This document shows, in pieces, positions 43,484-51,504 of a stretch of 64,000 nt of DNA. Source of the DNA: Pseudomonas frederiksbergensis. Its GTDB lineage: Bacteria > Pseudomonadota > Gammaproteobacteria > Pseudomonadales > Pseudomonadaceae. Numbering within the stretch: position 1 is the first letter of the stretch; every line of letters starts with the position of its first letter. The stretch spans positions 51,976 through 115,975 of the forward strand of contig NZ_MOBP01000021.1 in NCBI RefSeq assembly GCF_003732665.1. Direction: 5' to 3'. The position numbers and the translations under genes are program-made. The notes under the pieces are model-generated. The model was not told the DNA's origin. It worked only from the letters and a program-made list of their open reading frames with translations, and made no database searches.

Positions 43484-44373
43484 AACGCAATCCTCTCGTC
43501 GAGCAACGTACGCAAGGTGTCGAAGCCTTTCTTGGCGTAGATGTAGCTCGGCGCGACCGCTGGGTCCTGTTCGGCCTCGACCACCAGCCAGCCGTGATAA
43601 TCGGCGCCCAGCAACACGTCGAGCAAAGCACCGAAATCGATATCGCCATCCCCCGGTACGGTGAAGGTGCCGTTGATGATGCAGTCCGGGAAGCTCCAAA
43701 GGTTGTTGCGCGCCAGTTGCACCACCGGTTTGCGCACGTCCTTGAAATGCACGTGGCAGATGCGTTCGATGTGTTTGCGCAGCACCTGCAACGGTTCGCC
43801 GCCGCCCATGTAGCAGTGGCCCGAATCGAACAACAGGCCGACTTCGCTGCCGGTCAGGGCCATCAACTTGTCGATGTCCGCCGGGGATTCGACGTAGGCG
43901 CCCATATGATGGTGATAGGCCAGGCGCACGCCTTGGGACAGGGTGAAGCGGGCCAGTTCGGTGAGTTTGTCGGCGTATTCCTGCCACGCTTGTTCGGTGT
44001 GGAAACGCGGGCGTTCGACCAGTGGAATGCGCTGGCCCTGGATCGAGTCCGCGACTTCGCCGTAGACCAGCACCGTGGCGCCGTTCTTCGCCAGCAACTC
44101 GACGTGGCTGCCGATGGCGTCGATTTCCTCGGCCACCGAGCGACGGGCCAAACGGCTGGAATACCAGCCGGAAACCAACGCCAGATCGTAAGGCCGCAGC
44201 ACGTCACCGACGCCTTTGGCATCCTTGGGGAATTTGCCGTTGAGTTCGAAACCTTCGTAACCGATGTCCTTGCCTTCGCTCAACGCGGTGCTCAGCGGCG
44301 TCTCGCCACCGAGGGACGGCAAGTCGTCGTTGCTCCAGGAGATCGGGTTGATGCCAATTCGAATAGCGGGCAT
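43480..44373 (-). CDS. iolE: Inosose (2-keto-myo-inositol) dehydratase
   Basis: The protein has 297 aa, with the start preceded by AAAGGTGCAGCC. The N-terminus IRIGINPISWSNDDLPSLGGETPLSTALSEGKDIGYEGFELNGKFP is diagnostic of IolE. Metal ligands occur in LAYHHHMGAYVE, LLFDSGHCYMGG and HVHFKDVRKPV. It removes water from scyllo-inosose to give the trihydroxycyclohexane-dione. It overlaps iolB by 4 bp; a REPIN lies between it and iolC upstream. Confidence 0.95.
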   Translation of the reverse strand: MPAIRIGINPISWSNDDLPSLGGETPLSTALSEGKDIGYEGFELNGKFPKDAKGVGDVLRPYDLALVSGWYSSRLARRSVAEEIDAIGSHVELLAKNGATVLVYGEVADSIQGQRIPLVERPRFHTEQAWQEYADKLTELARFTLSQGVRLAYHHHMGAYVESPADIDKLMALTGSEVGLLFDSGHCYMGGGEPLQVLRKHIERICHVHFKDVRKPVVQLARNNLWSFPDCIINGTFTVPGDGDIDFGALLDVLLGADYHGWLVVEAEQDPAVAPSYIYAKKGFDTLRTLLDERIAL

Positions 44374-44424
44374 GGCTGCACCTTTTATTGTTTTTACAAA
44401 TCTGTAAGACCGACGCAAATCCCC

Positions 44425-44514
44425 TGTGGGAGCGGGCTTGCTCGCGAAGAGGCCGGCACATTCAACATTTTTGTCGCCTGACACACCGCTTTCGCGAGCA
44501 AGCCCGCTCCCACA
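44425..44514. repeat. REPIN between iolC and iolE
   Basis: An inverted REP pair fills the 161-bp gap between two iol genes that are read in the same direction. Confidence 0.88.
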
Positions 44515-44534
44515 TGGGGTTTTGCGGTGTGGCG

Positions 44535-46472
44535 TCAGGCCCGGGCCGTGCGCCAGGCATCAATCAATTCGACAAACGTGCCCTGCACCTGGCGGATCAG
44601 CGTTTCATCGTCGATTTCCCCGGCCATCCACGCTCGGCTCGGTTCCTGGAAGATCGTGCGGCCCACAGCAAACCCGCGGCAGGTCTGGCTCTGGCTGGCC
44701 TGTTGAAAGCCTTCGGCCAGTGCCGCTGCCGGGGCATTCAGGCCCAGCAACACGACCCCTCGGCAGTACGGGTCGCGTTCCTGAATCAACTCATCAAGCT
44801 GTTTCCACTCCTCGGCACTCTGCGCTTCGATCTTCCACCACGCAGGGTAGATGCCGAGGTTGTAGAGGCGTTTCAGCGCCCGATACAACACGTCCGGGTG
44901 CGCCGATGGGTGATCCTTCGGCGGGATGATTTCCAGCAGCAGTTCGTGACCGCTGACCTGGGATGCCTGATACAAACCCTTGATCTGCGCTTCCTGTTCC
45001 AGGCGCAGCAGCGGTTCGTCGTCCGGGTGAAATTGCACCAGGCACTTGATGATTTGTTCCTGCGGCCAGGCAATCAAATTGCTGCCAATCGAGCGCCCGT
45101 GTTCGAAGGCCAGTGGCCGCGAACCCTGGACTTCCACCGGCCGCGCCACCCACCAGCCGCGACCGGTGGCGGCGTTCAGTGAGTCCTGGCCGAAGCGTTG
45201 ATCCGCCAGCAAGCCGACATCAGCCTCGATACCCTGCTTTTGCAAATCGGCTTCGACCCGTTCCACGGCTTTAATAAAGAGTTGCTTCAGTTCGCAAATC
45301 GCACTCAGCTCACGACCGCCCTTGTGCGCCAGTTCTACGAGTTGCCCGCGATGGTCGAAGGCGAAGATGAACAGTTGCTTCCACTGTTTGCGCGGCACGC
45401 TGACCTGATGCAAGCGTTGCAGCGTGACGTCCTGATCCGGCCGGGTGATCGGCACCGGGCTGTTGAATAGATAGTCGAGTTCGGCGCGGGTCGGCATCGC
45501 CGGGGCGCAGGCATGACGCGACACCACCAGACCACCGCAGGCGTTGGCCAACTGGCAGCAGCGCTCGTCGCTGGCGTCCTCCAGCCAACCGGCGAGGAAG
45601 CCCGACATAAAGGCATCGCCGGCGCCGAGCACGTTGAGCACTTCCACCCGCACGCCGGGGTAGATCGCGCCGTCTTCAAGACGCACCGGGATGACACCGT
45701 GAATCACCGTGCAACCCTGCGGGCCGAGCTTGACCACCAACGTCGCGTCGCTAAGGCGCCGCACGTTACGCAGTGCCGTGAGCAAATCCTCGGAGCCGCC
45801 GGCAATCAAAAACTCTTCTTCAGTGCCGACAATCAGGTCAAAACGCGGGAGGATTTTCTGCACGTGCTGGCTGACATTCTGGTCGGCGACAAAACGGGTT
45901 TCGCCGTCCGCCTTACCCGCCAGGCCCCACAGTACCGGGCGGTAGTCGATATCCAGAATACGTTTGACGTTGTGTTTCTCGGCGTAGTCCAGGGCCTGGA
46001 TGCTCGCCTTGTAGACGCCGTCGGTGGAGAAATGGGTGCCGGTGATCAGCAAGGCTTTGCTGGAGGCAATAAAGGCCTCGTTGACGTCTTCGGCCCGCAG
46101 CGCCATGTCGGCGCAGTTTTCGCGGTAGAAGACCAAGGGAAAGGTTTCGCGGTCCTTGAGGCCCAGCAGGACCATGGCGGTCAGGCGTTCCGGGTCAACC
46201 TTGATGCCGCTGACGTCACAGCCTTCGCGGGCCAGGGATTCAAGCAGGAAGCGCCCCATGTGGTCGTCCCCTACCCGGCTCAGCATCGCCGATTTCAGGC
46301 CCAGGCGTGCAGTGCCGAACGCGATGTTGGCGGAGGAGCCGCCCAGGTACTTGGCGAAGCTTGAAACATCTTCCAACCGCGCGCCGACTTGCTGCGCATA
46401 GAGGTCGACGCCAAGGCGCCCCAGGCAAATCAGATCCAATTGACGCCCACTGGCAAAACGAGTCTGGCCCAT
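44535..46472 (-). CDS. iolC: 5-dehydro-2-deoxygluconokinase with C-terminal DUF2090 aldolase-like domain
   Basis: The protein has 645 aa in two parts. Residues 1-330 are a PfkB/ribokinase-type sugar kinase (FAKYLGGSSANIAFGTARLGL, and the ATP/catalytic motif VEVLNVLGAGDAFMSGFLAGWL). Residues 340-645 form a DUF2090 domain (LFIFAFDHRGQLVEL, GRSIGSNLIAWPQEQIIKCLVQFHPDDEP), a TIM-barrel related to aldolases. The fusion is usual in pseudomonads and could supply both the IolC kinase and the IolJ-like aldolase step, since no separate iolJ is present. It is the first gene of the leftward operon; the start follows AACAGGAGCCAGC. Confidence 0.94.
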   Translation of the reverse strand: MGQTRFASGRQLDLICLGRLGVDLYAQQVGARLEDVSSFAKYLGGSSANIAFGTARLGLKSAMLSRVGDDHMGRFLLESLAREGCDVSGIKVDPERLTAMVLLGLKDRETFPLVFYRENCADMALRAEDVNEAFIASSKALLITGTHFSTDGVYKASIQALDYAEKHNVKRILDIDYRPVLWGLAGKADGETRFVADQNVSQHVQKILPRFDLIVGTEEEFLIAGGSEDLLTALRNVRRLSDATLVVKLGPQGCTVIHGVIPVRLEDGAIYPGVRVEVLNVLGAGDAFMSGFLAGWLEDASDERCCQLANACGGLVVSRHACAPAMPTRAELDYLFNSPVPITRPDQDVTLQRLHQVSVPRKQWKQLFIFAFDHRGQLVELAHKGGRELSAICELKQLFIKAVERVEADLQKQGIEADVGLLADQRFGQDSLNAATGRGWWVARPVEVQGSRPLAFEHGRSIGSNLIAWPQEQIIKCLVQFHPDDEPLLRLEQEAQIKGLYQASQVSGHELLLEIIPPKDHPSAHPDVLYRALKRLYNLGIYPAWWKIEAQSAEEWKQLDELIQERDPYCRGVVLLGLNAPAAALAEGFQQASQSQTCRGFAVGRTIFQEPSRAWMAGEIDDETLIRQVQGTFVELIDAWRTARA

Positions 46473-46783
46473 GCTGGCTCCTGTTATTTTTATCAGCCTG
46501 CGTTCGGGACGGTGGCCGTGCCGAACACTCTTGGTGGATGCAGACTAAAACGAGCGGGACCGAACAATCAATATTTATTCTATATATTTTTTACGTGGAA
46601 TATTTTTTCCAATAAACTCCGGTACGAGCGTTCCAGAGCACAGTGCATCGTTTCAGCAGCGTGTGTGCCGACGGCATGCTCAAGATTTTATCCGGGCCTA
46701 CCCTGTAGACTGCGCACAGCCAACCTATTGTCAGGGGATGACCGATTCGTCATTCCTATAAGAACAAGCCAGAAGGATCCTTT
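46473..46783. promoter_or_regulatory. Divergent iolC/iolR control region with GGAA-N6-TTCC site
   Basis: This 311-bp region separates iolC from the regulator. An AT-rich part (46563-46618) contains ggaa-tattttt-ttcc type dyad: ggaatattttttcc at 46597-46610 fits GGAA-N6-TTCC exactly. That motif is the IolR operator described for rhizobial inositol genes. I see no other gene in the gap. Confidence 0.65.
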
Positions 46784-47704
46784 ATGTCCCGCACCGATCA
46801 GCCGGCCACGACCGAGAGCACGCCCGAGAGCGATCTCCAGAGCCCACCGATCAATGCCGAGCGTTTGCTGCAGCTGATCACCAACGAATACGAAAGCCTG
46901 CCGCGCCAGCTCAAACGCATCGCCAGCTACATGAGCCAGCAAAGCGACCGGATCATGGTCGACCGCATCAGCGACATCGCCCGTGAATGCGAGGTGCATC
47001 CGTCGGCCATCGTGCGGTTTTCCCAGCGCTTTGGTTTCAGCGGTTTCAGCGAGATGCAGGCGCTGTTCCGCGAGGCGTACACGCACAAGACCACACCGGT
47101 GCAGAACTACCAGCAGCGCATCCGCAGCATGATCGCCAACAAGTCGCAGAAGGCCAGTGGCGGCGACCTCGCACGGGAATGCATCGACGCCACGCTGTCG
47201 GGCATCGAACGGTTGGGCATGGAACTCGACGATGTGGCGTTCGACAAAGCCGTGGATCTGGTGGTGAATGCCGACAACATCTACGTGGTCGGGGTGCGCC
47301 GCTCGTTCGCGGTCGCCGACTATCTGGTCTACAACCTGCAACACACCAACAAGCGCATTCACCTGGTTTCCGGGCTTGGCGGCAGTTATCGCGAGCAGAT
47401 GCGCAGCGTGCGCGCCAATGATCTGGTGATCGCCATCAGCTTCACGCCCTACGGCAAGGAAACCCAGCACTGCCTGCGTATCGCCCAGCACCATCAGGCG
47501 AAAACCCTGATCATCACCGACAGCAACCTCTCGCCGCTGGCCAAGCGGGCGAGCACGGTGTTGCTGGTCAATGAAGGCAGTTCGTTTGCGTTCCGGTCGT
47601 TGAGTGCGACGTTGTGCTTGTGTCAGGCGTTGTTTATTGCGGTGGCGTATCGGTTGGAATTGAAGGTGGATGAGATTCATGAGCAGGTTGGGTTTGAGGA
47701 CTGA
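46784..47704 (+). CDS. iolR: RpiR-family transcriptional regulator of the iol locus
   Basis: The protein has 306 aa. The N-terminal HTH_6 domain (MVDRISDIARECEVHPSAIVRFSQRFGFSGFSEMQALFREAY, residues 46-90) precedes a SIS sugar-isomerase-like sensor (ADNIYVVGVRRSFAVADYLVYNLQHTNKRIHLVSGLGGSYREQMRSVRANDLVIAISFTPYGKETQH). Divergent placement next to iolC and the GGAA-N6-TTCC site support repression of the iol genes, relieved by an inositol-pathway intermediate. The start follows AGAAGGATCCTTT. Confidence 0.88.
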   Translation: MSRTDQPATTESTPESDLQSPPINAERLLQLITNEYESLPRQLKRIASYMSQQSDRIMVDRISDIARECEVHPSAIVRFSQRFGFSGFSEMQALFREAYTHKTTPVQNYQQRIRSMIANKSQKASGGDLARECIDATLSGIERLGMELDDVAFDKAVDLVVNADNIYVVGVRRSFAVADYLVYNLQHTNKRIHLVSGLGGSYREQMRSVRANDLVIAISFTPYGKETQHCLRIAQHHQAKTLIITDSNLSPLAKRASTVLLVNEGSSFAFRSLSATLCLCQALFIAVAYRLELKVDEIHEQVGFED

Positions 47705-47731
47705 GATCAAAGCGTTTACAGGAGAGCGTTG

Positions 47732-48343
47732 ATGAAACTGATCGGCATGCTGGACTCGCCCTACGTGCGTCGGGCGGCTATTTCCGCCAAGTTGCTGGGC
47801 ATCGACCTGGAACATGAATCGGTGTCGGTGTTCCGGCATTTCGAGCAGTTCCAGCAGATCAACCCGGTGGTCAAGGCGCCGACGCTGGTGCTGGATGACG
47901 GTGAAGTGTTGGTGGATTCGACGCTGATCATCGACTACCTCGAAGCGCTTGCCGGCCCATCGAAAAGCCTGATGCCCAGTGATTTGCAGCAGCGCTTGCG
48001 TTCGTTGCGGGTGATCGGATTGGCGTTGGCGGCGTGCGAAAAATCGGTGCAGCTTTACTACGAACGCAATCTGCGCCCGGCGCAGATTCAGTATCAGCCG
48101 TGGGTTGAGCGGGTTGAAGGGCAACTGGCGGCGGCGTATTCGGCGCTGGAGCGGGAGCTGTCGAAGCAGCCGCTGGTGGGTGGTTCCGGGATTGCGCAGG
48201 ATGGCATTACCGTTGCGGTCGCCTGGAGCTTCACCAATCTTGTAGTCCCGGATCAGGTCGATGCCTCGCGGTTTCCACACATCGCTCAATTCACCGCGCA
48301 AGCGGAAACGCTTGAGGCGTTCATCGCTACCCCGATAACCTGA
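47732..48343 (+). CDS. Glutathione S-transferase family protein
   Basis: The protein has 203 aa. The N-terminal thioredoxin-like domain reads MKLIGMLDSPYVRRAAISAKLLGID, then NPVVKAPTLVLDDGEVLVDSTLIIDYLEAL with the conserved cis-Pro-like APTL and DST glutathione contacts. An all-helical C-terminal domain follows. Ser or Tyr near residues 9-11 may activate glutathione. It is 27 bp after iolR and may be co-transcribed, though no functional link is evident. Confidence 0.88.
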   Translation: MKLIGMLDSPYVRRAAISAKLLGIDLEHESVSVFRHFEQFQQINPVVKAPTLVLDDGEVLVDSTLIIDYLEALAGPSKSLMPSDLQQRLRSLRVIGLALAACEKSVQLYYERNLRPAQIQYQPWVERVEGQLAAAYSALERELSKQPLVGGSGIAQDGITVAVAWSFTNLVVPDQVDASRFPHIAQFTAQAETLEAFIATPIT

Positions 48344-48368
48344 GCCGCCCTTCTCCACGGATTCGCCC

Positions 48369-49472
48369 ATGACCGCCGCCGAAACCCCTAACCCGGCGCT
48401 GAAGGAAATCTTCAACGCCGAGCGCCTCAAGCACATCGCGACCGAAATGACGGCGGTTTACCCGGCGTTCAACGCCAAGGCCTTCCTGAAAATGGCCAAT
48501 GACGGCCTCGCTGATTTGTCGATCATGCAACGCATGGCCCGGGTCAGTGAGTGTCTGCATGCGGTGTTGCCGCTTGGGTATGAAGAGTCTCTTGAAGTGC
48601 TGCGCGCCCTCGCCCCTCGGCTCAATAGCGGGTTTGTCAGCATCTCGTTGCCGCATTACGTGGCGATGTACGGCGCTGATGACTTTGAGCAGTCGATGGA
48701 GGCGCTGAAGTTTTTCACCTCGTTCGGTTCTTCTGAATTCGCGGTCCGGCATTTTCTGCGCAGTGATCTTGAGCGTTCATTGGCGCTGATGCAGGTGTGG
48801 TCGCTGGATGAAAGCGAACACGTGCGCAGGCTGGCCAGCGAGGGCAGCCGCCCGCGTTTGCCGTGGTCGTTTCGCCTGGAACCGATTCAGGCTGACCCGA
48901 CGTTGGCCGCCGCGATTCTCGACAATCTCAAGGCCGATGAAAGCCTGTACGTGCGCAAGTCCGTGGCCAACCACCTCAACGACATCACCAAGGACCATCC
49001 CGAGTGGGTGCTGGACCTGATCGAGGGCTGGTCGCTGGAGAACAAACACACGGCGTGGATCGCCAAGCATGCGTTGCGCAGTTTGATCAAACAGGGCAAT
49101 CAGCGGGCGTTGGCGGTGATTGGCGCGGGTGGCAAACCTGAGGTGGAGATTGTCGGGGTGAAGGTGCAGCCGGCGGTGATTCGGCTGGGGGAGAAAATCA
49201 CTTTGTCGTTCACCGTTAAATCCACCGTGGCGCAGAGTCAGCGGTTGGTGATCGACTATGCGATCGATTATGTGAAGGCCAATGGCGGGACATCGGCGAA
49301 GGTGTTCAAGCTCAAGGCGTTGACGTTGCCCGGCCACGTCAGCGAATGGGTCAGTCGCGGCCAGCAGATCAAAGAGCTGACTACGCGCCGGCACTACGCG
49401 GGTGAGCATGCCGTGCACATCATGGTGAATGGCGAACGACTGGCCAGCACCTCATTCGAAATCCTGCCCTAG
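48369..49472 (+). CDS. AlkD-like DNA alkylation repair protein
   Basis: The protein has 367 aa of HEAT-like helical repeats (MQVWSLDESEHVRRLASEGSRPRLPWSFRLEP, ESLYVRKSVANHLNDITKDHPEWVLDLIEGW, HTAWIAKHALRSLIKQGN), the DNA alkylation-repair fold. The SEGSRPRLPW motif is typical. A C-terminal beta-rich domain of about 110 residues (VEIVGVKVQPAVIRLGEKITLSFTV) follows and is absent from short AlkD proteins. It probably removes or recognises alkylated bases. Its last 30 codons are partly repeated 540 bp downstream. Confidence 0.85.
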   Translation: MTAAETPNPALKEIFNAERLKHIATEMTAVYPAFNAKAFLKMANDGLADLSIMQRMARVSECLHAVLPLGYEESLEVLRALAPRLNSGFVSISLPHYVAMYGADDFEQSMEALKFFTSFGSSEFAVRHFLRSDLERSLALMQVWSLDESEHVRRLASEGSRPRLPWSFRLEPIQADPTLAAAILDNLKADESLYVRKSVANHLNDITKDHPEWVLDLIEGWSLENKHTAWIAKHALRSLIKQGNQRALAVIGAGGKPEVEIVGVKVQPAVIRLGEKITLSFTVKSTVAQSQRLVIDYAIDYVKANGGTSAKVFKLKALTLPGHVSEWVSRGQQIKELTTRRHYAGEHAVHIMVNGERLASTSFEILP

Positions 49473-49493
49473 ATGCGGTGCGCGATCTGACGC

Positions 49494-50000
49494 CTTCGCG
49501 AGCAAGCTCGCTCCCACAGGGAATGGCGCTGGCTGCAAATCTTGTGAACAACGCAAAACAAGTGTAGGAGCGAGGCTTGCCCGCGAAAGCGGTGTGTCAG
49601 GCGATATTGTCATTGCCTGTGCCGACGCCTTCGCGAGCAAGCTTCGCTCCTACAGGGCCCGGCGCTGGCTGCAAATCTTGCGAACAACGCAAAACAAGTG
49701 TAGGAGCGAGGCTTGCCCGCGAAAGCGGTGTGTCAGGCGACATGGTTATCGACTGTGCCGACGCCTTCGCGAGCAAGCTTCGCTCCTACAGGGCCGGGCG
49801 CTGGCCACAAATTCCGCTAACAACACCGAAAGAATGTGGGAGCGGGCTTGCCCGCGAAAGCGGTGTGTCAGGCGACATGGTTATCGACTTTGCCGACGCC
49901 TTCGCGAGCAAGCTTCGCTCCTACAGGGCCGGGCGCTGGGCACAAATTCCGCGAACAATACCGAATCAATGTGGGAGCGGGCTTGCTCGCGAAAGCGTCA
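49494..50000. repeat. Tandem REPIN array, period 135-136 bp
   Basis: REP cores start at 49563, 49699, 49835 and 49970. Each of the first three units is an inverted REP pair followed by a linker with ctggcnnnaaattc or ctgcaaatc and gaacaa. A half REP precedes at 49494. The peptide frames through it are repeats of the same string and not genes. It separates the AlkD-like gene from a duplicated piece of its 3' end. Confidence 0.92.
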
Positions 50001-50011
50001 GCACATCCGAG

Positions 50012-50101
50012 TTCAAAGCCTGGACGTTGCCCGACCATGCCTTGAACATCTTGGTGAATGGCGAGCGCCTGGCCAGCACCTCATTCGCAATCCTCAACTG
50101 A
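50012..50101 (+). pseudogene. Duplicated 3' end of the AlkD-like gene
   Basis: Translated in frame this reads FKAWTLPDHALNILVNGERLASTSFAILN and a stop. The end of the AlkD-like protein reads FKLKALTLPGHVSEW (gap) HIMVNGERLASTSFEILP. The match is clear at DNA level too (gtgaatggcga, ctggccagcacctcattcg). An internal piece of about 20 codons is missing. It has no start or ribosome binding site and is a remnant of a duplicate or paralogue. Confidence 0.8.
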
Positions 50102-50105
50102 TCAG

Positions 50106-51308
50106 CTACCGATCCACCACCCAGACAGAGTTGCCCGCCCAATTGCAAATATAGACTCGGGCACCGTCCGCACTGAACGCGACGCCCGTCCCTTCGGCAG
50201 TGTCAGGAAGGTAACTGAGGCTGAAGGTGCTGGTGTCAATGATCGCCGCACCATTACCGGGAATCGCGTTACTGGCACACAAATACTTGCCGTCCGGACT
50301 GAGCGCCAGAAAAAACGCGCCTATTCCAATTGGCACCTGGCGGATCACGGTCAGGGTCGCGGCGTCCATCACGATGAGCGTTTTATAAAAGAAGTTGACG
50401 GTGTACACGCGCGTGCCATCGAGGCTGACCACCGTCCCGTCCGGGTTCACACCAACCTCGATATCCTTGAGCACCGCCAGGGTCCGCGTGTCCAGAACGC
50501 TGACCGTTCCACTGCCGCTGGGGCCGTTGCCAGTGCCATTGGAATTGCTTGCATAGACACGGCGGCCATCCGGACTGATGGCCACGCTCTTGCTGTTGTT
50601 TTGCAGAACGATGGCCTGGACCACCTGGCCACGGGCGATGTCGATCACGGCCAGCCTGCCATTGGGGAAACCGGCGAAAGGTGACGTGTTGCCACATGCA
50701 TAAAGGAAGGCGCCATCCGGGCTCAGGGCCAGGCGGGATGAACCGATGCCTGCGACGGGGATCGTGCCGATGATATTGAGGCTGGCGCTGTCGAGGATGG
50801 CGATGTCAAAGTTGAGCGCCTCATCGACACATCGTGCGACATACACCCGCCGGCTATCTGCACTGACCGCGATACCCGAAACTTCGACCCCCAATGTGAG
50901 GGTGCGGATCACTTCGTTGGTGGCGGTATCGATGACCGCCAACGCCCCATAACGATAGGCGTAGTGCGTGCCAGCGACATAGACGCGTGTGCCATCGGGA
51001 CTTATGACCAAGCTTTGCGGGAACGCGGTTCCTAGAATCCGCTGCACCACCCCCAGCGAGGTGGCTGCCGCTTCGGCGGTCACGCTCCCGGGCCCAGACG
51101 AGGTGGCCAGGAAGCCGTTGCCGGGCAACGCATTCCCCTTCTCTTGTGCGGTGATCCTCAGTCGAGTACCGATTCCCGGATCAACCTCGACCACCACCGA
51201 CTCGCCGGGCTGCAAACAGACGGTTCTGGGTATCGGGCCGCCATCAGCGGCGGCGAACGGCTCCGGCTCGCTGATGGGCAGCGAGGGATCCAGCGGTAAA
51301 TCACTCAT
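50106..51308 (-). CDS. YncE-like seven-bladed beta-propeller protein
   Basis: The protein has 400 aa from MSDLPLDPSLP. This start is supported by homology with the remnant leader at 51362-51478. Longer frames reach toward the lux-like box. An N-terminal extension (PRTVCLQPGESVVVEVDPGIGTRLRITAQ, residues 28-56) precedes seven repeats of the YVTN type (LVISPDGTRVYVAGTHYAYRYGALAVIDTATNEVI and similar). No signal peptide is seen, so the location is open. Such propellers bind proteins or glycans. It has its own lux-like box 79 bp upstream. Confidence 0.82.
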   Translation of the reverse strand: MSDLPLDPSLPISEPEPFAAADGGPIPRTVCLQPGESVVVEVDPGIGTRLRITAQEKGNALPGNGFLATSSGPGSVTAEAAATSLGVVQRILGTAFPQSLVISPDGTRVYVAGTHYAYRYGALAVIDTATNEVIRTLTLGVEVSGIAVSADSRRVYVARCVDEALNFDIAILDSASLNIIGTIPVAGIGSSRLALSPDGAFLYACGNTSPFAGFPNGRLAVIDIARGQVVQAIVLQNNSKSVAISPDGRRVYASNSNGTGNGPSGSGTVSVLDTRTLAVLKDIEVGVNPDGTVVSLDGTRVYTVNFFYKTLIVMDAATLTVIRQVPIGIGAFFLALSPDGKYLCASNAIPGNGAAIIDTSTFSLSYLPDTAEGTGVAFSADGARVYICNWAGNSVWVVDR

Positions 51309-51360
51309 GGCGTCATACCCCAAACGAGTGCCCCCGGAATGAGGCACGTACATGTCCGTC

Positions 51361-51407
51361 ATCACAACCCGGGCCAAGCGGTTTGCCTACTGTCAGATCT
51401 GACAGGT
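51361..51407 (-). promoter_or_regulatory. lux-box-like operator and -10, copy 3 (most symmetrical)
   Basis: On the minus strand ACCTGTCAGATCTGACAGTA (51388-51407) contains the perfect 16-bp palindrome ctgtcagatctgacag. A -10-like TGTGAT (51361-51366) follows after 21 nt. It precedes the beta-propeller gene. Confidence 0.78.
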
Positions 51408-51478
51408 GAATGTGCGATCGCGACGAACGGCTCAGGCCTGCGCAGCGGCAGCGAGGGGTCCAGTGGCAACTCACTCAT
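51362..51478 (-). pseudogene. Truncated leader of a second YncE-like gene
   Basis: The frame encodes 38 aa beginning MSELPLDPSLPLRRPEPFVA, almost the same as the beta-propeller start MSDLPLDPSLPISEPEPFAA. The sequence before both ATGs is also alike (gggagtgtgatgtc, ggggtatgacgcc). After residue 22 the match ends and the frame runs through the lux-like box to a stop. It begins 26 bp after the lipoprotein gene, so it looks like the broken third gene of that operon. Confidence 0.75.
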
Positions 51479-51504
51479 GACATCACACTCCCTATGACCG
51501 CCGA

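Noticed and set aside
49577..50101. 174-codon frame through the second array
   Set aside because: Most of it is translated REP sequence; only the last 30 codons are gene-derived, and those are annotated as a remnant.
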